This document shows positions 17,560 through 26,440 of a DNA stretch of 64,000 nt, one piece after another. Position 1 is the first letter of the stretch; every line of letters begins with the position of its first letter. Origin of the DNA: Curtobacterium sp. MR_MD2014 (GTDB lineage: Bacteria > Actinomycetota > Actinomycetes > Actinomycetales > Microbacteriaceae); assembly GCF_000772085.1 (NCBI RefSeq), contig NZ_CP009755.1:2914001-2978000 (forward strand), in the 5' to 3' direction. Under the pieces are notes generated by a model. It ran no database searches, was not told where the DNA came from, and was given only the letters and a program-made list of their open reading frames with translations. The position numbers and the translations under genes are program-made.

Positions 17560-17892
17560 TCACGCGTGAGCGACGCACGTCGCAGCCCACGGGACCGCGG
17601 CGAGACGGGCCTCCGGGATCGGTTCGCCGCCGACGGCGCACCGCCCGTAGGTGCCGGCGTCGAGCCGCGCGAGCGCGGCGTCGACCAGGCGGATGCGTTC
17701 CCGGGCGTCGTCGCGCACCGCACCGAGCGACCCGCGCTCCCAGGCGAGGGTCGCACCCTCGGGGTCGTGCTCGTCGTCCGCGTTGGCGTCCAGGCGCGCG
17801 TCGCTGACGTCCCGCATGCTGCGCTCGACGTCGGCGAGCAGCCGCTCGTTGCGCCGCCGTTCGTCGGCGAGCGCGGTGCGGGGGTCGTCCAT
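17560..17892 (-). CDS. TraR/DksA-type protein with degenerate zinc finger
   Basis: This 110-residue protein has a coiled-coil N-terminus (ERRRNERLLADVERSMRD) and ends with DAGTYGRCAVGGEPIPEARLAAVPWAATCVAHA. That is the DksA/TraR C-terminal domain, in which homologues usually have CxxC...CxxC. Here two of the four Cys are replaced (C-A-V-G and C-V-A-H), so zinc binding may be lost or altered. DksA-like proteins act on RNA polymerase in the stringent response; whether this copy does is uncertain. ATG 17892 is chosen. Confidence 0.75.
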   Translation of the reverse strand: MDDPRTALADERRRNERLLADVERSMRDVSDARLDANADDEHDPEGATLAWERGSLGAVRDDARERIRLVDAALARLDAGTYGRCAVGGEPIPEARLAAVPWAATCVAHA

Positions 17893-17948
17893 GCCGACGA
17901 CCGTAGTCGCGTCGGAATGCGGCCGCAGCAGCATGCGTTCGCATCGGC

Positions 17949-18980
17949 ATGACGAAGATCGGGTTCCTGTCCTTCGGGCACTGGCGCGACGTGCCGGGCT
18001 CGCGTGTGCGCAGCGGCCGCGAGGCCCTCGTGCAGGCGATCGACCTCGCCGTCGCGGCCGAGGAAGCGGGCGTCGACGGCGCGTACTTCCGCGTGCACCA
18101 CTTCGCTCCGCAGCAGGCGGCGCCGTTCCCCCTGCTCTCGGCGATCGCCGCCCGGACCAGCCGCATCGAGATCGGCACCGGCGTGATCGACATGCGCTAC
18201 GAGAACCCGCTCTACATGGCCGAGGAAGCCGCGGCCACCGACCTCATCTCGGGAGGCCGACTGCAGCTCGGTGTCTCGCGGGGGTCACCCGAGACCGCCC
18301 TCGCCGGGTACCAGCAGTTCGGCTACGTGCCCGAGGCGCACGACACCAACGGCGGCGACATGGCGCGCTCCCACACCGACGTGTTCCGTCGTGCGATCGC
18401 CGGCGAGCCGATGGCACACGCGAACCCGCAGATGACCGGGTCGGCCGGGTCGCTGTCGGTGTCCCCGCTGTCGGACTCGCTGCCCGACCGGATCTGGTGG
18501 GGTGCCGGGACCCGCGCGACCGCCGAGTGGACGGCCGAGCAGGGCATGAACCTCATGTCGTCGACCCTGCTCACCGAGGACACCGGCGTGCCGTTCGACC
18601 AGCTGCAGGCCGAGCAGATCGAGCGATTCCGGACGACGTGGCGCGAGATGGGCTGGGAGCGGACGCCCCGGGTCTCGGTGTCGCGCAGCATCATCCCGAT
18701 CACCGACGACGAGTCGCGGCACTACTTCGGCGTGCGGGCACAGGTCGAGGGGCAGGACCAGGTCGGGCACCTCGACGGCGGGCTCGCCCGCTTCGGTCGG
18801 TCCTACATCGGGGAGCCGGAGCAGCTCGTCGCCGAACTCGCCGCCGACGCCGCGGTCCGGGCTGCCGACACCGTGCTCGTCACCGTGCCGAACCAGCTCG
18901 GCGTGGACTTCAACGCCCGGCTGCTCGCAGCGACGAAGGCCGTCATGGACGAGGTCGACGCCGCGACCGTCCCCGCGTAG
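17949..18980 (+). CDS. LLM-class flavin-dependent oxidoreductase (paralogue)
   Basis: This 343-residue luciferase-like monooxygenase starts MTKIGFLSFGHW. It has YFRVHHFAPQ, IEIGTGVIDMRYENPLYMAEEA and LISGGRLQLGVSRGSPE. The motifs are the same as in the 7682 gene, although overall identity looks low. The cofactor (FMN or F420) and substrate are unknown. The ATG start overlaps nothing and the gene is monocistronic as far as visible. It is divergent from the TraR-type gene with 56 bases between the starts. Confidence 0.88.
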   Translation: MTKIGFLSFGHWRDVPGSRVRSGREALVQAIDLAVAAEEAGVDGAYFRVHHFAPQQAAPFPLLSAIAARTSRIEIGTGVIDMRYENPLYMAEEAAATDLISGGRLQLGVSRGSPETALAGYQQFGYVPEAHDTNGGDMARSHTDVFRRAIAGEPMAHANPQMTGSAGSLSVSPLSDSLPDRIWWGAGTRATAEWTAEQGMNLMSSTLLTEDTGVPFDQLQAEQIERFRTTWREMGWERTPRVSVSRSIIPITDDESRHYFGVRAQVEGQDQVGHLDGGLARFGRSYIGEPEQLVAELAADAAVRAADTVLVTVPNQLGVDFNARLLAATKAVMDEVDAATVPA

Positions 18981-18995
18981 GTCGGGTCGTCCGGC

Positions 18996-19478
18996 TCACG
19001 CCCCCGCGGGCGCTTCCGGCCAGAGCAGGCGGAAGCGCTCGCACAGCACCGGCATGTCCGGTTCGTACCCGCGCGGGTTCTCGGAGTGCTCACGCCAGTA
19101 GCGCTCGTGCACCGCACGCCAGTGCGCGAGGGTGCGGTCCCCCTCGCCCTCGGCGCGGGCGTGCTCCTCGCCGACCTGGTCGAACGGGACGACCCGCAGG
19201 TCCGTCGTCTCGATCACGGCCCGGGGCTCGCCGCGACCGTCCAGGATCACCGAGAGCTCGCCGACCTCGGGCAGCGGGTCGCCCGTCGCCTCGTAGTCCC
19301 ACATCGACGACGCCGTGCCGTCCTTGATCCCGCGGAGCACCAGGTCGAGCAGTCCGTCGGCGTGGTCCGGCGTCGCGCCGAACGCCCACGCCTCCGGCAC
19401 GGCCTCGGGCAGCTCCGGTGCCTCGTCGCGGCGGGCGGCCCAGAAGGCGGACAGGGTCTCGGCGTCGGCGGTGATCAC
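18996..19478 (-). CDS. ASCH-domain protein
   Basis: This 160-residue protein has the ASCH fold pattern: an AFGATPDHADGLLDLVLRGIKDGTA segment (GxKxxT-like binding loop region), DPLPEVGELSVILDGRGEP, IETTDLRVVPFDQVGEEHA, and a C-terminal HSENPRGYEPDMPVLCERFRLLW motif. ASCH domains are predicted to bind RNA; some members are RNases or N4-acetylcytidine amidohydrolases. The start is GTG 19478, since the longer open frame upstream is non-coding. It is convergent with the LLM gene. Confidence 0.82.
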   Translation of the reverse strand: MITADAETLSAFWAARRDEAPELPEAVPEAWAFGATPDHADGLLDLVLRGIKDGTASSMWDYEATGDPLPEVGELSVILDGRGEPRAVIETTDLRVVPFDQVGEEHARAEGEGDRTLAHWRAVHERYWREHSENPRGYEPDMPVLCERFRLLWPEAPAGA

Positions 19479-19604
19479 CGCACGACCGTAGCGCAGGTGC
19501 GACCGGTCCCCCTTGTTGCCGACACCCGCTGTGGGACTGTGGCCGTGCCTCCCGGCTGCGTAGCGTCGAGGTGCACCATCCACCGCACCCGCGAGGAGCA
19601 CCCC

Positions 19605-20048
19605 GTGACGCTGCCGGCCGCCGGCTGGTTCCCGGACCCCCAGGACGCCCACCGCCTCCGGTGGTGGGACGGTCACGCGTGGGGCGGGGCGACGCGGGTG
19701 CTCCCGGCACGGCAGGAGCCCGTCGCACCGGTCGTCGTCGCACCGGTCGGGCCGTCGTTCTCCGTCGAGGGCGCAGCGGTGCGCACCGGGTCCTGGGCGT
19801 CCGGCGGGTCCGTGCAGCGGGTCGGGGCGGCGGCGCTCGTGGCGGTCCTGCTCGCGGTCGTGTCGATCGTCTGGAACCCGGTCGGCATCGCGAGCACGCT
19901 GGCCGTCGTCACGGGCGTCCTCGCGATCGTGCGTCCCGGCGCGACCGGCGGCTGGCGGGCGCTGTGGCGGAGCGCCGCGGCGAGCGCCCTCGTGGTCGCG
20001 GTCGCCACGGGCGTGGTCGCTGCGTCCGCGCAGTTCCACCTGTTCTGA
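19605..20048 (+). CDS. DUF2510-domain membrane protein
   Basis: This 147-residue protein opens with a DUF2510 motif (GWFPDPQDAHRLRWWDGHAWGG), typical of actinobacterial membrane proteins, followed by a short linker and three hydrophobic segments. GTG 19605 is preceded by GAGGAG. Function unknown. It is divergent from the ASCH gene. Confidence 0.82.
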   Translation: MTLPAAGWFPDPQDAHRLRWWDGHAWGGATRVLPARQEPVAPVVVAPVGPSFSVEGAAVRTGSWASGGSVQRVGAAALVAVLLAVVSIVWNPVGIASTLAVVTGVLAIVRPGATGGWRALWRSAAASALVVAVATGVVAASAQFHLF

Positions 20049-20099
20049 GCGCTGCGGGCGGAGCTGCCGCGCCCGCGGCGCTCGGCGCTCGGCACTACG

Positions 20100-20143
20100 G
20101 GAAGCACGTCGCGCCACGGTTCTTCATGGCGCGACGTGCTTCC
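20100..20143. repeat. Hairpin repeat copy 1, perfect 17-bp arms
   Basis: The arms are GGAAGCACGTCGCGCCA (20100-20116) and its exact complement (20127-20143), with a 10-base loop CGGTTCTTCA. The arms contain GCGCGACGTGC. It fits a terminator for the convergent genes or a REP-like palindromic element. Confidence 0.8.
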
Positions 20144-20306
20144 GGTTGTGCCCGAGCACGTCGCGCCGCACGTCACCCCGGCCCTGCCTCCGGCCCCGCC
20201 TCCGGCCCCGGTCGGCCGCCCGGCCGGCCGGCCGGCAGGCCGGCAGGCAGGCAGGCCGGCCGCAGCGCTACCGCCGCGCCCGCGGCGCTCGGCGCGCCGC
20301 ACCACG

Positions 20307-20350
20307 GGAAACACGTCGCGCCAGGGTTCTTCATGGCGCGACGTGCTTCC
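20307..20350. repeat. Hairpin repeat copy 2
   Basis: This is the same hairpin 207 bp further on. The arms differ by one base (GGAAACACGTCGCGCCA) and the loop is GGGTTCTTCA. The right arm is identical to copy 1. Confidence 0.8.
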
Positions 20351-20438
20351 GGTTGTGCCCGAGCACGTCGCGCCGCACGTCACCCCGACCCCGCCTCCGG
20401 CCCCGCCCGGCCGGCCCCGGCCCCGCCCGGGCGCAGCG

Positions 20439-21434
20439 CTACCGCCGCGCCCGCGGGTGCGCCGTCTGGTAGACGTCGCGCAGCATGTCGGCCGTGACGA
20501 GCGTGTAGATCTGCGTCGTCGCGACGCTCGCGTGCCCGAGCAGCTCCTGCACGACGCGCACGTCCGCGCCGCCCTCGAGCAGGTGCGTCGCGAACGAGTG
20601 CCGGAACGTGTGCGGGGACACGTGCGCCGCCAGTCCGGCCCGCTCCGCCGCCGCCTGGATCACGAGCCAGGCGCTCTGCCGCGACAGCCGTGCGCCCCGA
20701 GCGCCGAGGAACAGCGCCGGTGTCGACGGCCCACGCGCCGCGAACACCGGCCGGGCCCGGACGAGGTACGCGTCGACCGCGGCCCGCGCGAAGCTGCCGA
20801 GCGGCACGATGCGCTGCTTGTTCCCCTTGCCGGTGACCTTCACGACCGCGAGCCCGTCGCCCTCGTCGTCCTCGGGGTCGGACAGCGTCGCGACGTCGTC
20901 CACCGACAACCCGACCGCCTCGGAGATGCGCGCGCCCGTGGCGTAGAGCAGCTCGAGGAGCGCCCGGTCCCGCAGCTGCACGGGGTCGTCGTCCGCCGAA
21001 CCCGCGGCGCCGAGCAGTCGCTCCATGTCGTGCACCGAGATCGCCTTCGGCAGCCGTGACGGCGCCTTCGGTGGCCGGACGGCCGTGGCGGGGTCGAGCG
21101 GCAGCCAGCCCTCGGCGGCCGCGAACGCGGTGAAGGACCGCACCGAGCTGAGCATCCGGGCGACCGACCGGGGCGCGAGCGGTTGCTCCGGTCGCGAGGT
21201 CAGGTGCGTGACGAACCCGGCGACGTCCGCGCGGGCGAGGCGTGCGACGTCCGTCAGCGCCTCCGCTCCCCCAGCCCGGTCCGCGCCCGCGGAGTCGACC
21301 GCCGGCGTCGAGGCGAGCCACTCCGCGAAGACCGCCAGGTCCCGCCGGTAGGCCGCCACCGTGTGCTGCGACAGTCCCCGCTCGACGGCGACGTGCCGCA
21401 GGTAGGTGTCGGTGGCACGGTCGAGGGGGATCAC
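20439..21434 (-). CDS. xerD: Tyrosine recombinase XerD
   Basis: This 331-residue tyrosine recombinase resolves chromosome dimers at dif together with XerC. It has an N-terminal SAM-like core-binding domain ([24 protein letters not shown]) and a C-terminal catalytic domain with R169 (TGARISEA), K203, H275-x-x-R278 (HTFRHS), H301 (LGHAS) and Tyr310 (TQIYT). The order and spacing match active XerD. The ATG is at 21434. It is the last gene of the tlyA-nadK-recN-pyrG-nudix block, a conserved actinobacterial neighbourhood for xerD. An acidic, Ala-rich insert (residues 43-62) is slightly unusual. Confidence 0.93.
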   Translation of the reverse strand: MIPLDRATDTYLRHVAVERGLSQHTVAAYRRDLAVFAEWLASTPAVDSAGADRAGGAEALTDVARLARADVAGFVTHLTSRPEQPLAPRSVARMLSSVRSFTAFAAAEGWLPLDPATAVRPPKAPSRLPKAISVHDMERLLGAAGSADDDPVQLRDRALLELLYATGARISEAVGLSVDDVATLSDPEDDEGDGLAVVKVTGKGNKQRIVPLGSFARAAVDAYLVRARPVFAARGPSTPALFLGARGARLSRQSAWLVIQAAAERAGLAAHVSPHTFRHSFATHLLEGGADVRVVQELLGHASVATTQIYTLVTADMLRDVYQTAHPRARR

Positions 21435-21471
21435 CCGACAAAACTAGTGCGGGACCGCCCTGCGCAGGTCG

Positions 21472-22071
21472 TCAGTGCAGCCCGGCGTCCGGCTCGCCGA
21501 AGCGGCAGGCGGTGAAGGTCACCGTGAGCCCGGCCCGGGTGGGTGCGGCGCAGAACAGGCCGGCCGACACGACGGCGTCCGGGTCGAGGTGCGCGACCCG
21601 CACCAGCCGAGGCTCCTCGCCGTCGGCCCAGGCCCGGATCGTCACGGCGTCACCGGAGCGGCTCGCGCGCACCGTCACGACCCGCCCGGTCCAGGACGGC
21701 ACGGGCGCGACGGACCAGTCGGACGTCCCGTGCGTCACGACGGCCCCGACCTGCGGCAGCCCGTCGGAGAACTCCACGCCCGCCTTCACCCACTCCTGCT
21801 CGTCGACCCGCAGGAACACCCCGGCCTGGTCGAACTGCTCCGCGAAGTCGAGGACGAACGAGACCTCCACGGCGAACGCGCCGTCGGTGGGTCGGAGGAG
21901 CGCGTGCTCCGAGTCGTGGACGAACCCGTACGAGGTCGTCCGCCAGGCATCGCTGCCCTCCTCCGCGGTCACGAGCAGGGCGGCGCGGTCGACGACGGGT
22001 TCGACGGCGACGGGCTCGTGCGTCCAGAGCCCGTCCCGCAGCAGGGCACCGAGCCCGCTGTCGGCCGTCAC
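21472..22071 (-). CDS. DUF1349-type concanavalin-like protein
   Basis: This 199-residue protein has all-beta character with Trp/Asp-rich motifs (DFAEQFDQAGVFLRVDEQEWVKAGVEF), which match the DUF1349 family of proteins with a concanavalin-like fold. These are annotated as unknown and sometimes as regulators or carbohydrate-binding. The GTG at 22071 overlaps the NUDIX stop (GTGA), so the two are co-transcribed. No signal peptide is present. Function unknown. Confidence 0.78.
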   Translation of the reverse strand: MTADSGLGALLRDGLWTHEPVAVEPVVDRAALLVTAEEGSDAWRTTSYGFVHDSEHALLRPTDGAFAVEVSFVLDFAEQFDQAGVFLRVDEQEWVKAGVEFSDGLPQVGAVVTHGTSDWSVAPVPSWTGRVVTVRASRSGDAVTIRAWADGEEPRLVRVAHLDPDAVVSAGLFCAAPTRAGLTVTFTACRFGEPDAGLH

Positions 22072-22697
22072 GCCGTCGCGTCCCGCTCGACCGCGCCCCG
22101 CTCGACCGCGCCGCGCTCGACCGCGCCCCGCTCGATCGCATCGACCGCGAGGGTCGCGACGACGAGCGCCGAGTTCTGCAGGCGGCCCGCGAGGATCCCC
22201 TCGACGAGCTCCGCCCGCGGCACCCATCGGGTCACGATGTCCGCCTCCTCGGCCTCACGCTCGAACGCGGACGCCGTCGCACGGACCCCACGGGCCCGGT
22301 AGACCTGGATGAACTCGTCGCTGCCGCCCGACGAGGTGTTGTACCGGACGAGGGGCTCCCAGTGGTCCGCCTCGAGGTCGGCCTCTTCCCCGAGCTCCCG
22401 CTGCGCGGCGGTGAGGTGGTCCTCGCCCTCGTGGTCGAGGAGCCCGGCCGGCAGCTCCCAGTCGCGCAGCTGCACGGGGTGGCGGTACTGCTGGATGACG
22501 AGCACGCGGCCCTCGTCGTCCTCCGCGAAGACGGCGACGGCGCCCGTGTGGTCGATGTACTCGCGGACCATGTCGTGCCCGTCGTAGTCGACGTGGTCAC
22601 GGCGGACGTCCCAGACGGCACCCTCGTACACGACGGTGGAGTCGGTGACCTCGTACGAGGCGTGTTCGTCGGCGATCGGTGCGTCAGCGGCAGTCAC
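22068..22697 (-). CDS. NUDIX hydrolase, ADP-ribose pyrophosphatase type
   Basis: This is a 209-residue protein. The NUDIX box is GLLDHEGEDHLTAAQRELGEEADL, fitting GX5EX7REUXEEXGU, with an upstream VIQQYRHPVQLRDWELP segment typical of ADP-ribose pyrophosphatases. It should hydrolyse ADP-ribose to AMP and ribose-5-phosphate. The C-terminus has three ERGAV repeats (15-bp units), which look like a young expansion. The start is GTG 22697. It lies downstream of pyrG, as in Rv1700 next to pyrG in M. tuberculosis. Confidence 0.88.
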   Translation of the reverse strand: MTAADAPIADEHASYEVTDSTVVYEGAVWDVRRDHVDYDGHDMVREYIDHTGAVAVFAEDDEGRVLVIQQYRHPVQLRDWELPAGLLDHEGEDHLTAAQRELGEEADLEADHWEPLVRYNTSSGGSDEFIQVYRARGVRATASAFEREAEEADIVTRWVPRAELVEGILAGRLQNSALVVATLAVDAIERGAVERGAVERGAVERDATA

Positions 22698-22740
22698 CAG
22701 CCCATCCTGGCACGCGGCTCCGTCAGCCCTCCCCGGGACG

Positions 22741-22780
22741 GACGGGAGGCGCGGTGCCAGCTGGCACCGCGCCTCCCGTC
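22741..22780. repeat. Perfect 40-bp palindrome, GGGAGGCGCGG family
   Basis: The arm GACGGGAGGCGCGGTGCC (18 bp), the self-complementary core AGCT and the complementary arm form a continuous 40-bp palindrome. It lies between pyrG and the NUDIX gene, both minus strand, so it would stop or attenuate transcription inside the putative operon. Two tandem near-copies of GAGCGACA(A/G)CGCGCGTT follow at about 22780-22813. Confidence 0.85.
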
Positions 22781-22811
22781 AGCGACAACGCGCGTTGAGC
22801 GACAGCGCGCG

Positions 22812-24533
22812 TTACGCGACGACCTCCGCCGACTCCTCGGCCGGGTCGAACAGGCTGGACGCCTCGTGGCGCGCGATCGCCGCGTCCACCAGCCCGGCGA
22901 ACAGCGGGTGCGCGTTCGTCGGACGCGAGCGCAGCTCCGGGTGTGCCTGCGTGGCGATGTAGAACGGGTGCACGTCGCGCGGCAGCTCGACGTACTCGAC
23001 CAGGGTGCCGTCGGGCGAGGTGCCCGAGAACACCAGGCCGGCGTCCGCGATCTGCTGACGGTAGGTGTTGTTCACCTCGTAGCGGTGACGGTGGCGCTCC
23101 GAGGCCTCGGACGCACCGTAGAGCTCGGCCGCGAGCGACCCGTCGGTGAAGTGCGCCGGGTACAGGCCGAGGCGCATCGTGCCGCCCATGTCGCCACCGG
23201 CGATGATGTCGACCTGCTCCGCCATGGTCGCGATGACCGGCGTCGAGGTCTCCGGGTCGAACTCGGTGCTCGACGCGTCGGTCAGGCCGGCCTCGTGGCG
23301 GGCGTACTCGATGACCATGCACTGCAGGCCGAGGCACAGGCCGAGCGTCGGGATGCCCTGCTCACGCGCGAACCTGAGCGCGCCGAGCTTGCCCTCGATG
23401 CCGCGGACTCCGAAGCCGCCGGGGACGCAGATGCCGTCGACGTCACCGAGCTGCTTCGCGGCGCCCTCGGGCGTCGTGCAGTCGTCGGACACGACCCACT
23501 TCAGCGTGACCTTGGCGTTGTGGGCGAAGCCACCGGCGCGCAGGGCCTCGGTGACCGACAGGTAGGCGTCCGGCAGGTCGATGTACTTGCCGACCAGCGC
23601 GATCGTGACGTGCTTCTTCGGCTCGTGTACCGCGTCGAGGACCGGGTTCCACGCGGACCAGTCGACGTCGTGCGCGTCGAGCTTCAGCGCGTCGATGATG
23701 ACCTGGTCGAGACCCTGGTCGTGCAGCAGCGTCGGCAGGTCGTAGATCGAGGGGACGTCGACGGCGTTCACCACGGCGTCCTCGTCCACGTCGCACATGA
23801 GGGCGATCTTGCGCTTGTTCGACTCCGACACCGGGCGGTCCGAGCGGAGCACGAGGGCGTCCGGCTGGATGCCGATCGAGCGGAGCGCGGCGACGGAGTG
23901 CTGCGTCGGCTTGGTCTTCTGCTCGCCCGAGGCGCTCATGAACGGCACGAGCGACACGTGCACGAAGAACACGTTGTTGCGGCCGAGCTCGTGGCGGACC
24001 TGGCGGGCGGACTCGATGAACGGCTGGGACTCGATGTCACCGACCGTGCCGCCGACCTCGGTGATGATGACGTCGGGCTGCGGGTCGTTCTCGGCCTGCT
24101 CGCGCATCCGACGCTTGATCTCGTCGGTGATGTGCGGGATGACCTGGACGGTGTCGCCGAGGTACTCGCCGCGACGCTCCTTGGCGATCACGCTGGAGTA
24201 CACCTGACCGGTCGTGACGTTCGCGGCCTGCGACAGGTTGATGTCGAGGAAGCGCTCGTAGTGCCCGATGTCGAGGTCCGTCTCGGCACCGTCGTCGGTC
24301 ACGAAGACCTCGCCGTGCTGGAACGGGTTCATCGTGCCCGGGTCCACGTTGAGGTACGGGTCCAGCTTCTGCATGACGACCTTGAGGCCGCGCGCCGTGA
24401 GCAGGTTGCCGAGGCTGGCCGCCGTCAGGCCCTTGCCGAGGGACGAGACGACCCCGCCGGTCACGAAGATCTGCTTCGTGACCTTCGGGGTCGAGGTCGA
24501 AGAATTGGTTCCGCCGCTGAGAGTGTCCGCCAC
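22812..24533 (-). CDS. pyrG: CTP synthase
   Basis: This 573-residue enzyme makes CTP from UTP, ATP and glutamine. It has the N-terminal synthase domain [17 protein letters not shown], then [15 protein letters not shown] and [11 protein letters not shown], and a class I glutamine amidotransferase domain ([14 protein letters not shown], the Cys in LGLCLGLQC, and a His/Glu near HPELRS). GTG 24533 is the likely start; it precedes KVTKQIFV, and the 30-odd residues further upstream look non-coding. It follows recN, as in the conserved actinobacterial order. Its regulation is not visible. Confidence 0.97.
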   Translation of the reverse strand: MADTLSGGTNSSTSTPKVTKQIFVTGGVVSSLGKGLTAASLGNLLTARGLKVVMQKLDPYLNVDPGTMNPFQHGEVFVTDDGAETDLDIGHYERFLDINLSQAANVTTGQVYSSVIAKERRGEYLGDTVQVIPHITDEIKRRMREQAENDPQPDVIITEVGGTVGDIESQPFIESARQVRHELGRNNVFFVHVSLVPFMSASGEQKTKPTQHSVAALRSIGIQPDALVLRSDRPVSESNKRKIALMCDVDEDAVVNAVDVPSIYDLPTLLHDQGLDQVIIDALKLDAHDVDWSAWNPVLDAVHEPKKHVTIALVGKYIDLPDAYLSVTEALRAGGFAHNAKVTLKWVVSDDCTTPEGAAKQLGDVDGICVPGGFGVRGIEGKLGALRFAREQGIPTLGLCLGLQCMVIEYARHEAGLTDASSTEFDPETSTPVIATMAEQVDIIAGGDMGGTMRLGLYPAHFTDGSLAAELYGASEASERHRHRYEVNNTYRQQIADAGLVFSGTSPDGTLVEYVELPRDVHPFYIATQAHPELRSRPTNAHPLFAGLVDAAIARHEASSLFDPAEESAEVVA

Positions 24534-24648
24534 GGGGTTCCATCGTACGTCAGAACTGCCGGGAGGCGCGACCCGCGTTCGCCGCGGGCGTTGCGCCCGC
24601 CGACCGGTCACCCCCGCCGTCCCCGCAGGACGCAACGTCGGCGACTGT

Positions 24649-24670
24649 GCGCAGCGCTGTACCGCTGCGC
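24649..24670. terminator. Short hairpin between recN and pyrG
   Basis: 8-bp arms GCGCAGCG and CGCTGCGC enclose a 6-base loop (CTGTAC) in the 212-bp gap. The T-run is missing, so this is only a weak terminator or structure candidate. Confidence 0.35.
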
Positions 24671-24745
24671 GGAGCCGCCTTCGTTGCGTGTCGCGGACGA
24701 GGGCGGAGGGACGGGGCGGGGCGTGCCTCCAGGCCGGAACGTTGC

Positions 24746-26440
24746 CTAGGCGCGCTGGCCGGCGACGTCGAGGAGTTCGCGCGCGTGCTCGATGCCGCTC
24801 GCGCTGTCGCCCAGGCCGGAGAGCAGGCGGGCCATCTCCTGGAGCCGGTCCTCGCCCTCGAGCCGGCGCACGCTCGACGAGGTCACGGCGCCGCTGGCGT
24901 CCTTGACGACGTTGAGGTGGTTGTTCGCGAACGCGGCGACCTGGGCGAGGTGCGTGACGACGATGACCTGTGTCCGCTCGGCGAGCTTCGCGAGCCGCCG
25001 ACCGATCTCGATCGCCGCGGCTCCGCCGACGCCGGCGTCCACCTCGTCGAACACGAAGGTCGGGACGGTCGTGCTGCCGGCCATGACGACCTCGATCGCG
25101 AGCATCACGCGCGAGAGCTCACCGCCGGACGCGCCCTTGCCGATCGGGCGGGGGTCGGTGCCGGAGTGCGGCTGGAGCAGGATCGCGACCTGGTCGCGCC
25201 CGTGCCGGCGGTACTCGCCGCCGTCGGTGACCTCGACCACCAGGGTCGCGCCGGCCATCGCCAGCGTCCGGAGTTCCGCGGTGACCCGCTTCGCGAGGTC
25301 GCCCGCGGCCTTCGTGCGGGCCGCGGTCAGCGCCGCGGCCGTCTGCGCGAGGGCCTGCTCGTCCTGCTCGACGCTCTGCTGCAGCGCGACGATGCGGTCG
25401 TCGTCACCGTCCAGCTCCAGCAACCGGTCGCTCGCCCGCTGGCCGTACGCGATCACGTCGTCGACCGTCTCGCCGTACTTGCGCGTCAGGTTCGCCAGGA
25501 GTGCCCGGCGTTCGTTGACGAGCTCGAGGTCGTGCCCGGCGTCCGGCTCCAACGAGCCGAGGTAGCTGGACAGGCCGGCGGATGCGTCCGAGGCCTGGAT
25601 CCCGAGTTCGGTCAGCTGCTCGAGCACGGGCTGGAGGGCCGGGTCGGACCCGGCGACGCGCTCGACGGCCCGGCGTGCCGCCTCGACCAGTCCGACGACG
25701 TCGGCGACCCCGTCGAGGGACTCGCTGGACAGTGCCTCGTGGGCGGTGCCGGCGGCCAGGCGGAGCTCCTCGAGGTTGCCGAGGCGTTCGGCGCGTTCGG
25801 CGAGCTCGACGTCCTCGCCGGGCTGCGGGTCGACCGACTCGATCTCGTCCGACGCGGCGCGGATGCGTTCGGCCTCGGCGACGCGGTCGTCGCGGTCCCG
25901 CACGAGCGTCTCCAGCTCGCCGGCGTGCGCCTGCCAGGTGTCGTAGGCGGCGACGTAGGCACCGAGTGCCCGCTGCACGGCCCTGCCGCCGAAGCCGTCG
26001 AGGGCGGCGCGCTGCGCCGAGGCCGACGTCAGGCGGATCTGGTCCGACTGCCCGTGCACGGTCACCAGCTGGTCGGCGAGCTCGCCGAGCACCGCGACCG
26101 GGGCACTGCGGCCACCGACCGTCGCACGGCTGCGGCCCTCCGCCGAGACCGTGCGGGTCAGGATGAGCTCGCCGTCCTCGACGGTCCCGCCCGCGTCCTC
26201 GACACGCTCCGCGACGGCGGCGTGGTCCGGGACGTGCCAACGCCCCTCGACCACCGCGCTGGAGGCGCCGCGGCGCACGGAGCCGGCATCCGCCCGGGCA
26301 CCGAGCAGCAGCCCGAGCGCCGTGACGATCATGGTCTTGCCCGCACCGGTCTCGCCGGTGACGACGGTGAAGCCGGGTCCGAGCTCGAGCGTGGTCTCGC
26401 CGATGACGCCGAGGTCGGAGATGACGATCTCCTCGATCAT
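24746..26440 (-). CDS. recN: DNA repair ATPase RecN
   Basis: This 564-residue SMC-like protein acts in double-strand break repair. The N-terminus has [15 protein letters not shown] and Walker A GETGAGKT (29-36). The long central coiled coil runs about 150-380. The C-terminal half has [10 protein letters not shown] (ABC signature), [13 protein letters not shown] (Walker B) and [11 protein letters not shown]. The ATG at 26440 overlaps the nadK stop (ATGA). In M. tuberculosis the genes after recN are Rv1697 and Rv1698; here pyrG follows directly. Confidence 0.96.
   Translation of the reverse strand: MIEEIVISDLGVIGETTLELGPGFTVVTGETGAGKTMIVTALGLLLGARADAGSVRRGASSAVVEGRWHVPDHAAVAERVEDAGGTVEDGELILTRTVSAEGRSRATVGGRSAPVAVLGELADQLVTVHGQSDQIRLTSASAQRAALDGFGGRAVQRALGAYVAAYDTWQAHAGELETLVRDRDDRVAEAERIRAASDEIESVDPQPGEDVELAERAERLGNLEELRLAAGTAHEALSSESLDGVADVVGLVEAARRAVERVAGSDPALQPVLEQLTELGIQASDASAGLSSYLGSLEPDAGHDLELVNERRALLANLTRKYGETVDDVIAYGQRASDRLLELDGDDDRIVALQQSVEQDEQALAQTAAALTAARTKAAGDLAKRVTAELRTLAMAGATLVVEVTDGGEYRRHGRDQVAILLQPHSGTDPRPIGKGASGGELSRVMLAIEVVMAGSTTVPTFVFDEVDAGVGGAAAIEIGRRLAKLAERTQVIVVTHLAQVAAFANNHLNVVKDASGAVTSSSVRRLEGEDRLQEMARLLSGLGDSASGIEHARELLDVAGQRA

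Larger units (their letters stand above)
20049..20438. repeat. Non-coding repeat region with 207-bp-spaced duplicated units and a GGCCGGCC-rich tract
   Basis: A unit beginning near CCGCGCCCGCGGCGCTCGGC (20069) and continuing past GAGCACGTCGCGCCGCACGT is repeated at about 20275-20392 with few changes; the offset is 207 bp. Each unit holds a long hairpin (listed separately). Between them lies a low-complexity CCGGC/GGCAGG tract (about 20211-20261). Frames here are artefacts of the repeats. It follows the DUF2510 gene and precedes the xerD stop, so it is a convergent gap. Confidence 0.75.

Noticed and set aside
20211..20261. CRISPR-like array in the CCGGC tract
   Set aside because: It is a simple-sequence tract with no regular spacers.
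20136..21059. Pro/Arg-rich plus-strand frame over the repeat region and xerD
   Set aside because: It is produced by duplicated GC-rich repeats and antisense xerD; no motif.
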